Positions 19,446 through 32,800 of a stretch of DNA of 64,000 bases are shown in pieces. The stretch is taken from NCBI GenBank assembly GCA_024516035.1, contig CM044957.1, positions 45,439,942 through 45,503,941 on the forward strand. The letters are read 5' to 3'. The DNA is from Bactericera cockerelli (taxonomy: Eukaryota; Arthropoda; Insecta; Hemiptera; Triozidae). Below the pieces are notes generated by a model, which saw nothing but the letters and a program-made list of their open reading frames with translations, was not told the origin of the DNA and searched no databases. Both the position numbers and the translations under genes were made by a program. Each line of letters opens with the position of its first letter. The first letter of the stretch is position 1.

Positions 19446-20514
19446 AATTTTCGTCACCGTCAGGGGCTCTGAAAATTTCTGCTAACATACCAGGCGGATT
19501 TTAAGCTTTTTTGAGTTCACCTAGCCTAAAATCTTACGCCGCTCATCGGGGTTTGACTAGTTCTCAAAAAGGGCAGTCCACGATCAGTTATCCTTACTTT
19601 AGTACATTTTGCAATGTGAGAAAAGTTTCAGGGGAGAATTCCAGATAAGCAATTTTGGTCGGAAATATCGGAAACAATTGGTCCAAATTGTTCCGATCGA
19701 AGAATTATAGTGATACAACGTTCCTTAGAGTGACAAACTAATGCTATTCGATATGTCATACTTTGACCTTTACTTGTTTTTTATGAAGAGTAAGTACTTG
19801 GGGTACCCCCTGTATAATCGCGAATCAGACAAGAAAAACTAGTTAATACTTTAAAATGCCTTTGTAGAATTTTATGGGAAATCTGAATCTGCAGTAAAAA
19901 AATGGGGAATCTCGTTTGATAGAATTAAAAATCGAAAAATAGAATTAAAATATCCTACTTAAGGAACACCCTGTATATTTCTAAAAAGTGGAAATGACTC
20001 CTCTCAAATATCAAAAATTGCGTGTTTTCCTTTATCAATTTTTTTACAAGTTCTGAGAAAAATCTAGTGATCATAATTTCGTGACCACCCTGTATATGCA
20101 ATCCATTGAAATTACCTAGTTGTGACTCATTCTAGTTTTATCACAAAAAAAAGTTGGGCCTATTCAAAAGGCCCATCGGTGATAAAGTTTAATAAAATAA
20201 AGTAAGATCTCAGAAGAACGAGCAAAAAAAAGACTGGGTCGAAATTTATTTCAAAAACACTAATAGCGCTTGGCAATTTTATCATCTGGGAACCCTGTAA
20301 CCATTTACCATACACAGTGTTGCCGGAAAATTGGTGAGTACAACTAAAGGCGCTAAACTTTTAAAAAAACTTCAAAATAATCAAAAAACTGATAAAGTGA
20401 ATAGTGATATTATTTTTTCTATTATCTCTATGAATTTAATGTACCTATCACTATGAGGTGAATTGAGGGTTGTGCTTTAGTAAATTTAGTTACCTGTGTG
20501 GGTGAAATTGTATC

Positions 20515-23500
20515 ATGCTCATCTGTAGAGTATTTATTACACCCAAAACACTCCAAAGACACTTATGTTCTAGGGTCAAACTAGAGCAAGAAAAGAAACC
20601 CAAGAATGTATACTCACACACTGTTAACTTACCATCTACTCAGTTTCCTCTCTGGGTTAAGCCACAGGATAGAGCCAAGCTGGATCAGAAAATTCACAAG
20701 GTAAGTAATAATACCTACTAATAGCAAGTTAAAAATGAAAATTAGTTGTCGTAAAATTCTGAAGTCTTGTTTCTTCAATAATTTAAATTTAAATCTTTTA
20801 TTATCTTGTCAGTGGCCATTTCTAAAAAGATAGTCAGTATGCTCCACCCCTACACTTACCCAAATTGTAAGCTATTTAAAGACTCATTACAGTAGACTTA
20901 GCCTCCGTGGCATAATGGTTGTGACTACCACCTGTAGTCCAGAGATCCTGAGTTTAATCCCTGGTCGGAGCAGGTTCTTCACACAGAAAATTCTGTTCCC
21001 TCCGTACATGTGAGGCTGGCATTTCCAGTCCTACCCAGGCTGGGTGAGGTAAAGGTGGGTAGCTAGTACAATTCCCAGCCAATGGAGTGTAAAAACCACG
21101 TCCTAATCCAGGATATTAAATCAAATAGAATCATTGGTGTTAGGAAGGGCAATCAGGAGTAAAAAATGTGCCAAAACCAACCAACCTCAACCATGAGGTG
21201 GAAAAATGTTGACCCTGCTCAAGTGGGATAAGACAGAGTAAAAGAAGACAGTAGACACTGTAACTCTCGTCTTTATCACAAATAAACATGTTACCCTATT
21301 AACTAAATTATGCAATGAGCTGATTTCAGGAATCAGGTTTCTCAGAATTGTATGCGTGGCAGAGAGAAGCATTGAAGGATAATGAAGAATTTGTTCTTCA
21401 TGATGGCCCTCCGTATGCTAATGGGTCACCACATATTGGGCATGCTGTAAATAAAATTCTCAAGGACATCACCCTGAGGTATAACCTTCTTCAAGGGAAC
21501 CAGGTTCATTACGTCCCTGGCTGGGACTGTCATGGACTTCCAATTGAGTTAAAAGCAATCACATCAAAAGATAAGAAACTTTCTACATTGGAAATAAGAA
21601 GGAAAGGTAATTAAGACAGTATCCTTATAATACACAACACAAGTATACATCAATTTACTATTGTCTGTTATTCTTGGACAATTTGAGACAAATTATAAAA
21701 CAGGATTATAACAATTATAAGGAAAAAATTTCTTCTTTCTTTTATAGTATACATAACAACTCAAGTGGATAGGATAGTATTACAACACCCCTATTAATTA
21801 ACATCATTTGTCCAAGTAACACATTGTATACTAGTTGAGCTTCTTCTAACTGCTATTCATATAATAGCTACACATTTGTCCTCACTCCTCATGAGGTATA
21901 CGACCCTGTACATCCACAGTACAGAGCCAGAAAAAGATTCAAATCTAGCTGACCATCTTTTAGATAACACTAATATAGTGAATCAACCTAGCAAATGTAT
22001 TCACCTCTTGTCTAATGATTTACATGTAAATTTTATTTATTTACTAATCCTGAATTTTTAATGAGTGATTAAGATTGTTATAGCTTTGGCCTGAAACACT
22101 GCAAAACCGCATCCCCACCAGTGTTGAACTTGTTGATCAACATGCTGTCCAAAAATTTTGCATGCAGTGTCTGCACATTAAAAATTTAGTTGGGCATGGT
22201 GCAGTGTTGATCAACATTGTTCAACAACAGTAGGGACATAGTTTAACAACTTCAAATGTTTTGTTTATTTTCACTCTAACAAAGAATCATGCTGGCTGGG
22301 GGACTATAAACAGGTAGTAGAGCATTGGCTTGGTTTTGGGGCCCTTGTCAATTATTAGCCTCCTTGTAAAGACAGTGGTGAAGTGCTGAGTCATTCCTCC
22401 ACTATCTGGCTACCATCATTCACAATGATGCCACCCTATGATGATGATAAAGAACCTTGTTTAATTACATTTATTCCAGCAAGGAGTTTTGCTTCAGAGA
22501 CAATCAGAATACAAAAAGAAGAGTTTGAGTCATGGGGAGTTTTAGCTGATTGGAAAAATAACTGCTATCACACTTTTGATGCAAATTATGTCAAAAATCA
22601 GTTACACCAATTTTATAATCTTTATAAAAACGTGAGTTATTTTTATTTTTACTATAGCCATTGATAGCCACAATTCAGGTTGCAACTACTGATAGTGATC
22701 CAGAGATTTTGAGTTTGATCCCAGGTTTTGAAAAATTTTCTAACATTTTTTTCCCCTCTGAAGTTAAAAATAAGTGAGGATGGCATTTTCGGCCCAAACC
22801 AGAGTAGTTGAGGTTAATGTTGGTAGGCGGTATGATTTCCAGTGAATAGGGTAAAATTCCTGTCCTGAATAACTCAAAATCAGGATGTTAAAACCAAATA
22901 GAATCAACTGGTCACAATAGATCTCATTGTTAATTTTAATGAGTTTCAATGGAAACTCTATAACCACATATAATAATAGTCAATGATATTGGTAATTTCT
23001 TAATAGCAAAGCTAAACCCCCTTTCAAATATTTGTTTCTATATTGTAAAGCCGTACCTAATGCCTCAGATGTTGACAGCCCCTCTATAAAATCAAAGAAT
23101 ATATTTCTTTATTTTCATTTATCAAGATGTAATTATTATTAAACATTTTTGATCAAACTTTATTTACAGTTTTTACATACAGGTACAGTGAAAGAATATA
23201 ATTATGTAAAAGTAAACAAAGCCTGATCAAGAATAGTGATAATGTCTTTGGCATTCTTTTCGTAATTGATTTTATATCTACTACTAAGTGAAACTAAAAC
23301 CAAGTATGTAGATTTCAATTTCAAATCATGATAAAGGGGGTTAAAAATTTAATTTTACTTACTCAACAGATAATAATAATTTCGACAAATAAGTCCCATT
23401 ATATACCAGTAGTAAGCCAAAGGCGTATTATTATATGGTAAAAATCCCAAATAGGAGCATAGTTTGTCATGTCCCGAGTAGGTTTCGAACCTGCGACCTC

Positions 23501-26500
23501 TTGATTATCAGACCGACGCCTTATCCACTGAGCTACCAGGACAGACTAATAGATTATATTTTATGTGTCACAAGTTTAGCTGAAACTAATGATCTCATTT
23601 CAGGACTATATCTACCGAGATTTGAAACCTGTCTATTGGTCACCTTCATCTAGGTTAGTACTTAGTTTTGTAGTAATAATAATAATAATATCTATCGCCA
23701 TATTAATACTGCCCGATTAGAACTATTAAGTCCCATTATTCCAACAGTAAGCCCAAGACGTATTATTACGTGGTAAAAATCCCAAATGGGAGGATAACTT
23801 GTCATGTACCGACTGAATTTCGAACCCGCGACCTCTGGAATCTCTGGATTCACACAGTGCCGCCTTTACCTCTGAGCTACCTGGACAGACTATATCTACT
23901 TTGTCAGCAATATTATTCCCTAATTTCTGCATTCGCTATGACGGTTAATACTGTTGATCACACATAAAAATATGTGGTTCAGGACGAGACAACTAAAATC
24001 GGTTAGAGACTATGGCTGGTATGTAGAGACGATTTTGTAAACCCTATAGGGATCAGTGTAGGGTGGTCCCGAGCTTGCTATAGGGAATACTTCGACCTTG
24101 ACAATTATTTATTAAACAAACATCGGAATGCACATGCGCACAGACGCTTTAAACAAACGTCTCTGAATAACAAATTCAGCTGAGGGGACAAATGACCCAG
24201 GCATTCCTACAGTGAAGACTCTTCATACAAACCTATCAATCCCCCAATCTGTAGCCATGCTAGTTACAACAAAAAACAACTTTCAGTAATCCACATCTTC
24301 TCCCTTCTTGTTTAGGACGGCGTTGGCAGAATCGGAACTTGAGTACAGACCCGATCACATCAGCAAGTCTGTCTACCTTAAAATCAAACTGACTCAGTTG
24401 CCAGCTGAATTGGCAGAGCATGAGTCTGATCTGCATGCTCTAATTTGGACAACCACAGCTTGGAGTTTGCCGAGCAACCAGTTTATTGCATTCAGTCCCA
24501 CACTCCAGTACAGTGTTGTCAGTGTGAACGGGGTCAGAGTTGTAGTTGCCAACTGTCTCGTGGATAGTTTGAAGGAAATCATTCAAAGTGAAGTAACCGT
24601 TTTGTGCGATTTCCCAGGTAAGTTTCCTTTCTGGTAGAATTGAAACTTTTTGAACACTCTAGCAGCATTGCACGCGAGTAGTAGTCACTGTGGTCGAGTG
24701 AGTTAGCGCGCTAGGCATTGCACGCACGATGACCTGCGTTTGATACACAGTGGGGCAGGAATATTTCTGCTCTGTTCTTGGATATTCGGGGTCTACTCAT
24801 ACCTCGTTAGGAAGAATGAGTAGCTGCTTTGATTTGACCAGCGACCAATGACAGAATTATAATAAGAATAATACTCTTTGGTGGAAGGTTAATGCTCAAA
24901 CCATTTTCTACCACCTGATATTGTATATTAAAAAGTCATAGAATTCTGCGTTACTCGCTAAAATTATGATATAACACAAAAAAAACTATCATAATCATAT
25001 TCTAGTCTAGAAGTTCACCTCGTCTGGACGTTGCTTAACTTCAGTGATCGGGAACCGGTGCATTCAACGCGCCATCGACGCTGGCCCCCTTTTTGAACCT
25101 AGGTAGAAAATCTGATAACTATAATATTGCATCAAGATACTCTCATGGTTTCCTTACTTATATACAAAGGTCACTACTTGCACGGTGTCACCTACACTCA
25201 TCCATTGAATAAGGACTGCCATGATTTGATTATATATACACATTATATAGACTTTTTTATATACACAGGACACTACTTGCACGGTGTCACCTACACTCAT
25301 CCATTGAATAAGGACTGCCATGATTTGATTATATATACACATTATATAGACTTTATTATATATACACAGGACACTACTTGCACGGGGTCACCTACACGCA
25401 TCCATTGAATAAGGACTGCCATGATTTGATTATATATACACATTATATAGACTTTATTATATATACACAGGACACTACTTGCACGGGGTCACCTACACTC
25501 ATCCATTGAATAAGGACTGCCATGATTTGATTATATATACACATTATATAGACTTTATTATATATACACAGGACACTACTTGCACGGGGTCACCTACACG
25601 CATCCATTGAATAAGGACTGCCATGATTTGATTATATATACACATTATATAGACTTTATTATATATACACAGGACACTACTTGCACGGGGTCACCTACAC
25701 TCATCCATTGAATAAGGACTGCCATGATTTGATTATATATACACATTATATAGACTTTATATTATATATACACAGGTCACTTCTTGCACGGTGTCACCTA
25801 CACGCATCCATTGAATAAGGACTGCCATGATTTGATTATATATACACATTATATAGACTTTATTATATATACACAGGTCACTTCTTGCACGGTGTCACCT
25901 ACACTCATCCAGTGAATAAGGACTGCCATGATTTGATTATATATACACATTATATAGACTTTATTATATATACACAGGTCACTTCTTGCACGGTGTCACC
26001 TACACTCATCCATTGAATAAGGACTGCCATGATTTGATTATATATACACATTATATAGACTTTATTATATATACACAGGTCACTTCTTGCACGGTGTCAC
26101 CTACACTCATCCATTGAATAAGGACTGCCATGATTTGATTATATATACACATTATATAGACTTTATTATATATACACAGGACACTACTTGCACGGTGTCA
26201 CCTACACGCATCCATTGAATAAGGACTGCCATGATTTGATTATATATACACATTATATAGACTTTATTATATATACACAGGACACTACTTGCACGGGGTC
26301 ACCTACACGCATCCATTGAATAAGGACTGCCATGATTTGATTATATATACACATTATATAGACTTTATTATATATACACAGGACACTACTTGCACGGGGT
26401 CACCTACACTCATCCATTGAATAAGGACTGCCATGATTTGATTATATATACACATTATATAGACTTTATATTATATATACACAGGTCACTTCTTGCACGG

Positions 26501-29500
26501 TGTCACCTACACTCATCCATTGAATAAGGACTGCCATGATTTGATTATATATACACATTATATAGACTTTATTATATATACACAGGTCACTTCTTGCACG
26601 GTGTCACCTACACTCATCCATTGAATAAGGACTGCCATGATTTGATTATATATACACATTATATAGACTTTATTATATATACACAGGACACTACTTGCAC
26701 GGTGTCACCTACACGCATCCATTGAATAAGGACTGCCATGATTTGATTATATATACACATTATATAGACTTTATTATATATACACAGGACACTACTTGCA
26801 CGGTGTCACCTACACTCATCCATTGAATAAGGACTGCCATGATTTGATTATATATACACATTATATAGACTTTATTATATATACACAGGACACTACTTGC
26901 ACGGGGTCACCTACACGCATCCATTGAATAAGGACTGCCATGATTTGATTATATATACACATTATATAGACTTTATTATATATACACAGGACACTACTTG
27001 CACGGTGTCACCTACACGCATCCATTGAATAAGGACTGCCATGATTTGATTATATATACACATTATATAGACTTTATTATATATACACAGGACACTACTT
27101 GCACGGTGTCACCTACACTCATCCAGTGAATAAGGACTGCCATGATTTGATTATATATACACATTATATAGACTTTATTATATATACACAGGACACTACT
27201 TGCACGGGGTCACCTACACTCATCCATTGAATAAGGACTGCCATGATTTGAAGCTACTGGCAGCAGATTTTGTGTCCGCTAGCAAAGGCACTGGACTAGT
27301 CCACTGTGCCCCAGCTCATGGTCAAGATGATTTTGTAACAGCTCTCGCCTTCAAGATTCCGTGGTATGTAATATTTCCTAGTCAAGATGATTTTGTAACA
27401 GCTCTCGCCTTCAAGATTCCTGTGGTATGTAATATTTCCTGGTCGAGTATTATTATAATTATAAGATTTATTTCAACATTTCTTAAATCGTCTCTTTTAG
27501 TGATGAAAATCCCTTTAAATATTCATACATACAAAAGTATGTATGAATATTTGAATATAGTCATATTTCGAAATTTAAAAATCACATCGTTGCCTTTGCA
27601 CATAGAAATATGTGGTTCAGGACAAGTCCACTTTGAAATAGAGTTGGCTGAAGACCATCATCCCCCCTCCAGCTGTAGCCAAGCTGGTTACCACAACCAT
27701 AATTACAAATCTCATTCGAGAATTTGTAAATTTTAAAGTCCAACCTGGATTTGATAGAACGGGATATAATAGAAAATTCTTTATAGTAGAGGAAATGAAA
27801 TGGAATATAATGGAAACCTTTTTATATTAGAGAAAATGATGTTGTTGTTGTAGCCAGCTTGGCTACAGCTGGAGGGGTGAGTGATGGTCTCCCGCCAACT
27901 TTATTTCAAAGTTGGCTCGTCCTGAAAACACATATTTCTATGTGTAATCAACCATCATGAGGACTTTGACTTTTCTTCATAAGCCATTAAACCCTTAGGA
28001 AACTGCAAGCTAGCCTGGCTCTTGTAAGGGTTGGCTAGTCTGTTCTCTATTTATAGTCCTCTAGCGAGACACTGGTCTTCTCTCTGTTTAACGTACCCCA
28101 GCCAGTAGAGAAAATATCAGGTCCTGTTAATGTGTAAAAAAGAACTGACCCTCTAAAATTAACAAGTACTCTAAATTTCCTTTCAGTTGAACCTCATCAA
28201 TGACCGAGGTCAATACTCCTCCTCTGCCGGCCCAGATCTTGCAGGACTCAATGTGCTATCTGAAGGAAAAGATCGAGTGATCGAGAAAATTCAGGAAGAT
28301 ATCCTGTGGACTGAGGATTATAAACATAGCTACCCCTACGACTGGCGAACCAAGAAACCAGTTATATTGAAGGCTAGTCAGCAGTGGTTTATTGATACAG
28401 AACGCATAAAACACAAAGCTTTAGTAAGTTTAATAATTAATTGACGTGAAAAAAACAGATTTGTCTGTCCCGGTAGCTCAGTGGTAAAGGCGGCACTGTG
28501 TGAATCCAGAGATTCCAGAGGTCGCGGGTTCGAAACCCAGCCGGGACAGGACAAGTTATCTTTCCATTTGGGATTTTTACCACACAATAATACGTCTTGG
28601 GCTTACTGCTGGAATAGTGGGGCTTAATAATCCTAATTGGGCAGTATAAAGAAGGCGATATTATTATTATTATCATTTTATAGAAATTTACCAACATTAA
28701 ACTGACTACTTTATTTTATTTTTATAGTCCGTTGATTTTAAGTCTGGCTGGGGGACTATAAACAGGGAGGAGACCAGCAGTCTGGCTAGGGGACTATAAA
28801 CAGGTAGTAGACCAGCATTGGCTTGGTTCTGGGGGCCCTTGTCAATTATTAGCCTTCTTGTAAAGACAGTGGTAAAACTGCTGAGTCATTCCTCCACTGT
28901 CTGGCTACCATCGTTTCCCGATGACGCCACCCTATGATGATGATGCTTTTAATCCCACCCATTTTTATTTATTTAGAGATGAGTGTTTCCCAGCCTTTTT
29001 ATTTCGTAGCTATGAAACAGGAGCTAGCGGCGGGTGTAACCCACTAGTTCTAAATAAAACTTGATCAAACATGTTTAATAATAATAGATAATAATAATAA
29101 TGAAAACCCCTACTTCCGTTTTATTTTCAGGACTGCTTGAAGAATGTCAACTTCATTCCGAAATCAGCCAGGAATTCTCTCGAGGACATCTTGGAGCAAA
29201 GACCGTACTGGTGCATATCGAGACAGCGCGTCTGGGGAGTGCCCATCCCTGTGTTCTACGACGGCGATTCTATCGTGGTCAGTGAGTGAGTAAATAGTCT
29301 CACTTACATGCTTACTGCATTTTAACGCGTAATCTCTGTTTCTTCATTAGTTTCACCTATATTGTAATAATACTCTTCAGTATGAAAGGTAACCACCAGG
29401 CGAGGAGACTTCGTGATGCTGTCATTCCGGCCCAACCGAGGCTGGGTGAGGTTAACACGTTCGTTACCGAACGGCCATATGTGGATTTTTTTTGTGTTTT

Positions 29501-29841
29501 TCTTTGGGACCGAAAACACACATGTGGTTGTTATCAAAATTTTAACGAGGGACCGGACATCCATATATGGCCTTTTGGAGGTAGGTTGTTAGTATTAGAA
29601 CAGATATAGGATCGATGCTTGTACAAATACGATGCCAAATATGCAAAAAAAAAAACCTGGGGACCAAAATTTGGTCCCCAGGATGCAACAGCAACTTTAC
29701 CGCCTGGTCCCTACGTAAAACTTGAAAAAATTGGCTTGGTAACGAACGTGTTAATGTGGGTAGCAGGTTTGTGAGTTTCCTGCGAATGGAGCTTAACACC
29801 CCCGTCGTGATATGAACATGCAGTTGAAAGCGGTGTTAAAC

Positions 29842-29879
<38 letters not shown>

Positions 29880-32800
29880 AATAAGGGGTTGTTTTTAGTG
29901 GGTTCAACAAAACCCATTCTCCCGATCTCATAGTTGGGAAGGTCTTACTCAATGGCTGGGTCTATGAATTGTAGATGCATATCACTATGTATTTATACTC
30001 CATGCCAAGAATAACATTTCGGCCCAACTCAGGCTGGATGAGGTTAATAGCAAGTTTGTGAGTTTCCTGCGAATGAAGGAAACTCACAAACCTACACCTC
30101 TGTCGTGATATGACCATGCAGTTAAAAGCGACGTTAAACCTAATTTAGAAAAACTGACCTCAGTAGCTTGATGGATAAGGCGACGGACTTGTAACGTGGA
30201 GGTCGATGGTTCAAGTTCCGGTTTCAGCGTAGATTTAGTAAAGCGAGTTTGAGTAGTTGTGATACCACGAAAGTGAGTAAAACATATTTAAAATAACTTT
30301 AATTTAAAAAAATCTAAGAGAAATAAAGCAAGATGTTCAATCAGTCATTTCTTATACCGAATGAATCTCCATATTCCAGAGAAAGCATCAACCACTTCTG
30401 CAGGCTCATCGATGAGCACGGGACTGATTTCTGGTGGAGTCTTCCCAACCAACAATTAATCACCACTAGTCACGGGCATGACAGACTCGTCAAAAGCAGT
30501 GTATGTATCTTATTATTATTATATACCTCTCATACCTGGTGAGGAAAAATGAGTAGCTGCTTTAATGTTAGCAGCGACCAGTGGCGGAATGATTGGCAAA
30601 AATAAGATATTGGGATATTAAAGATACGGAAAAGTCCTATAATTCTGCGCTACCCACTGAAATTTTGATATAATAACACAAAGAACACATTATTATATCA
30701 TGCTTTATAAGAAAGACAAAGTAATCGTATACAATATTTACAACAACAAAAAAAATAGTTTAAAATAATATATGATAAAATTGTTTGAAAATAAAATAAA
30801 TAATAAAGAAGAAAATAATAATGTCCTAACGAAAGGGCGGGGTTATTGCCTGCGGTAATCTCTTCCACCCAACCCTTTTTCTTTTTTATGAGTTTTAAAT
30901 GTAAAATATTGTTATTCTGCAATGTTATTATAGCTCTATTTCAATTTTAGATTTAGGTATGAGTGGACCCCAGACATCCAAGTATAGAGCAGAAAATTTC
31001 TGCGCTGCTGGGACTCGAACTAAAGTTTACTCGGCCACGGTAACTACTGTGGGCCGAATAATGAAACAGGATTAAATATCTAGGATTTGTTAATCCAAGC
31101 AAGTATCACTTAACAGCCTATACAAATGCTCTGTGATTGCTTGGAATTCCCACCAGAGGGCGTGTTAAGGGATAGTGTAGGAATTGTAGGACTAGTTAAT
31201 CTTTGTGGACATGGTCCCTAAACTTTCACCTTGACAACAACTGTAGAGTTCATTATATCTAAGCCAGACTTTGTAGCTCAATAAACTCTGTATTCTCTCT
31301 GTCGCGCAATGGAGCTGTAACAAGCCTTCGTGGTGGAAAATCTTGTTTTAAAATACTTATCTGTCACAGCTAATAAAATTTAAGGGTCGGCTTAGACTTA
31401 CTAATCCTGTTTCATAATACGGCCCTTAGAATGCGCTATCGATTAATTCAATTCACCGATTAAATTTTATGATATCGATGGAAATAAATAAATAAATGTG
31501 TTTCTTTGTGTTATTATATCACAATTTTAGTGGGTAGCTCATAATTATAGGTCTTTTCCATATCTTTATTATCCCAATATTTTATTTTTGCCTGTAATTC
31601 CGCCACTGGTCGCTGCTAACATTAAAGGACTCATTTTTCCTCACGAGGTATGAGTGGACCTCAATGGAAATCACCATTGGAAAATCTATTTCCAAAGATT
31701 TTAAAGGAAAATAAATTACCTTACACTCTGCCGCGCTGTCTCTTTCTTTGTACAGGCGTTCTTCACAAATCGGCCGAGGTGTTTGATGTTACGATTTTCC
31801 CATGTTCCAGGATATCCTGGACATCTGGTTTGACTCAGGGATCTCCTGGTCTCATGTGCTCCAGAACCAGACGGCTGATGTCTACATAGAAGGGATGGAC
31901 CAGATCAACGGGTGGTTCATTTCCTCACTCCTGACGTCTGTAGCGCTGAAACAGGCAGCTCCTTTTCGGTGAGTTGAGATTTATTATTATTGAATTCTTT
32001 ATTATTATTATAGTATGCTTTATGAGGAGGACAGAGTACAATGTTAATAGTATAAAATTAAGAAAAAACAAACAAATGACAAAATAAATAAGTAAAAAGA
32101 AATAACACTAATGTCCTACCTAAAGGGTGGGGTTATTGCCTGTGGCAATCTCTTCCACCCAACAACCCTTATTAATCATCATAGGGTGGCCTCATCGTGA
32201 ACGATGGTAGCCAGACAGTGGAAGAATGACTCAGCACTTCTACCACTGTCTTTACAAGGAGGCTAATAATTGACTAGGGCCCCCATAACCAAGCCAATGC
32301 TGGTCTACTTCCTGTTTATAGTCCCCCAGCCAGACTGCTGGTCTCCTCCCTGTTTATAGTATCCCAGTCAGACAGAATTCTTTATTAACAAAAGAAATAA
32401 GGACTGACTGAGAGAGTTGTAATCTACAAGTTTTCAACATTTTACTACTTATCTATTTAAATTTATAATTTTAATTTCATATTTTTAGCATCCCTATATT
32501 TCCCTATACTCTATAGCTATAGGGTAGGTTGTGGAGATACAAATAAAAGTTTTTGTATTTATTGTTAAAATCGGCATTTTATTTATTATTTGCATTTCAA
32601 CTCCTTTTGATCTTTTGCATAGTTCAAATTTGTTTGTTTGTTGGTCTCTTGAACGACCAAACTTTGTTAATTTTTCTGGAATTTCCATTTGTGTATTTTT
32701 GGTGGGGGGTATGGTGGTGACCCCCCCTCGGCCTCCTCATCACCCCTTATAGCCGAACCCTGTCCTCCTTTTGATTGCTTTCCTTATTGTTAGTTTTGAG

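Noticed and set aside
25127..25408. A 93-codon frame that begins before the IARS2 array
   Set aside because: It mixes exon copies with AT-rich intron spacer; the array is better explained as tandem copies of an acceptor region.
28467..28550. A functional tRNA gene
   Set aside because: The tRNA-like head is joined to a SINE body and ATT tail and is repeated many times; treated as a SINE.
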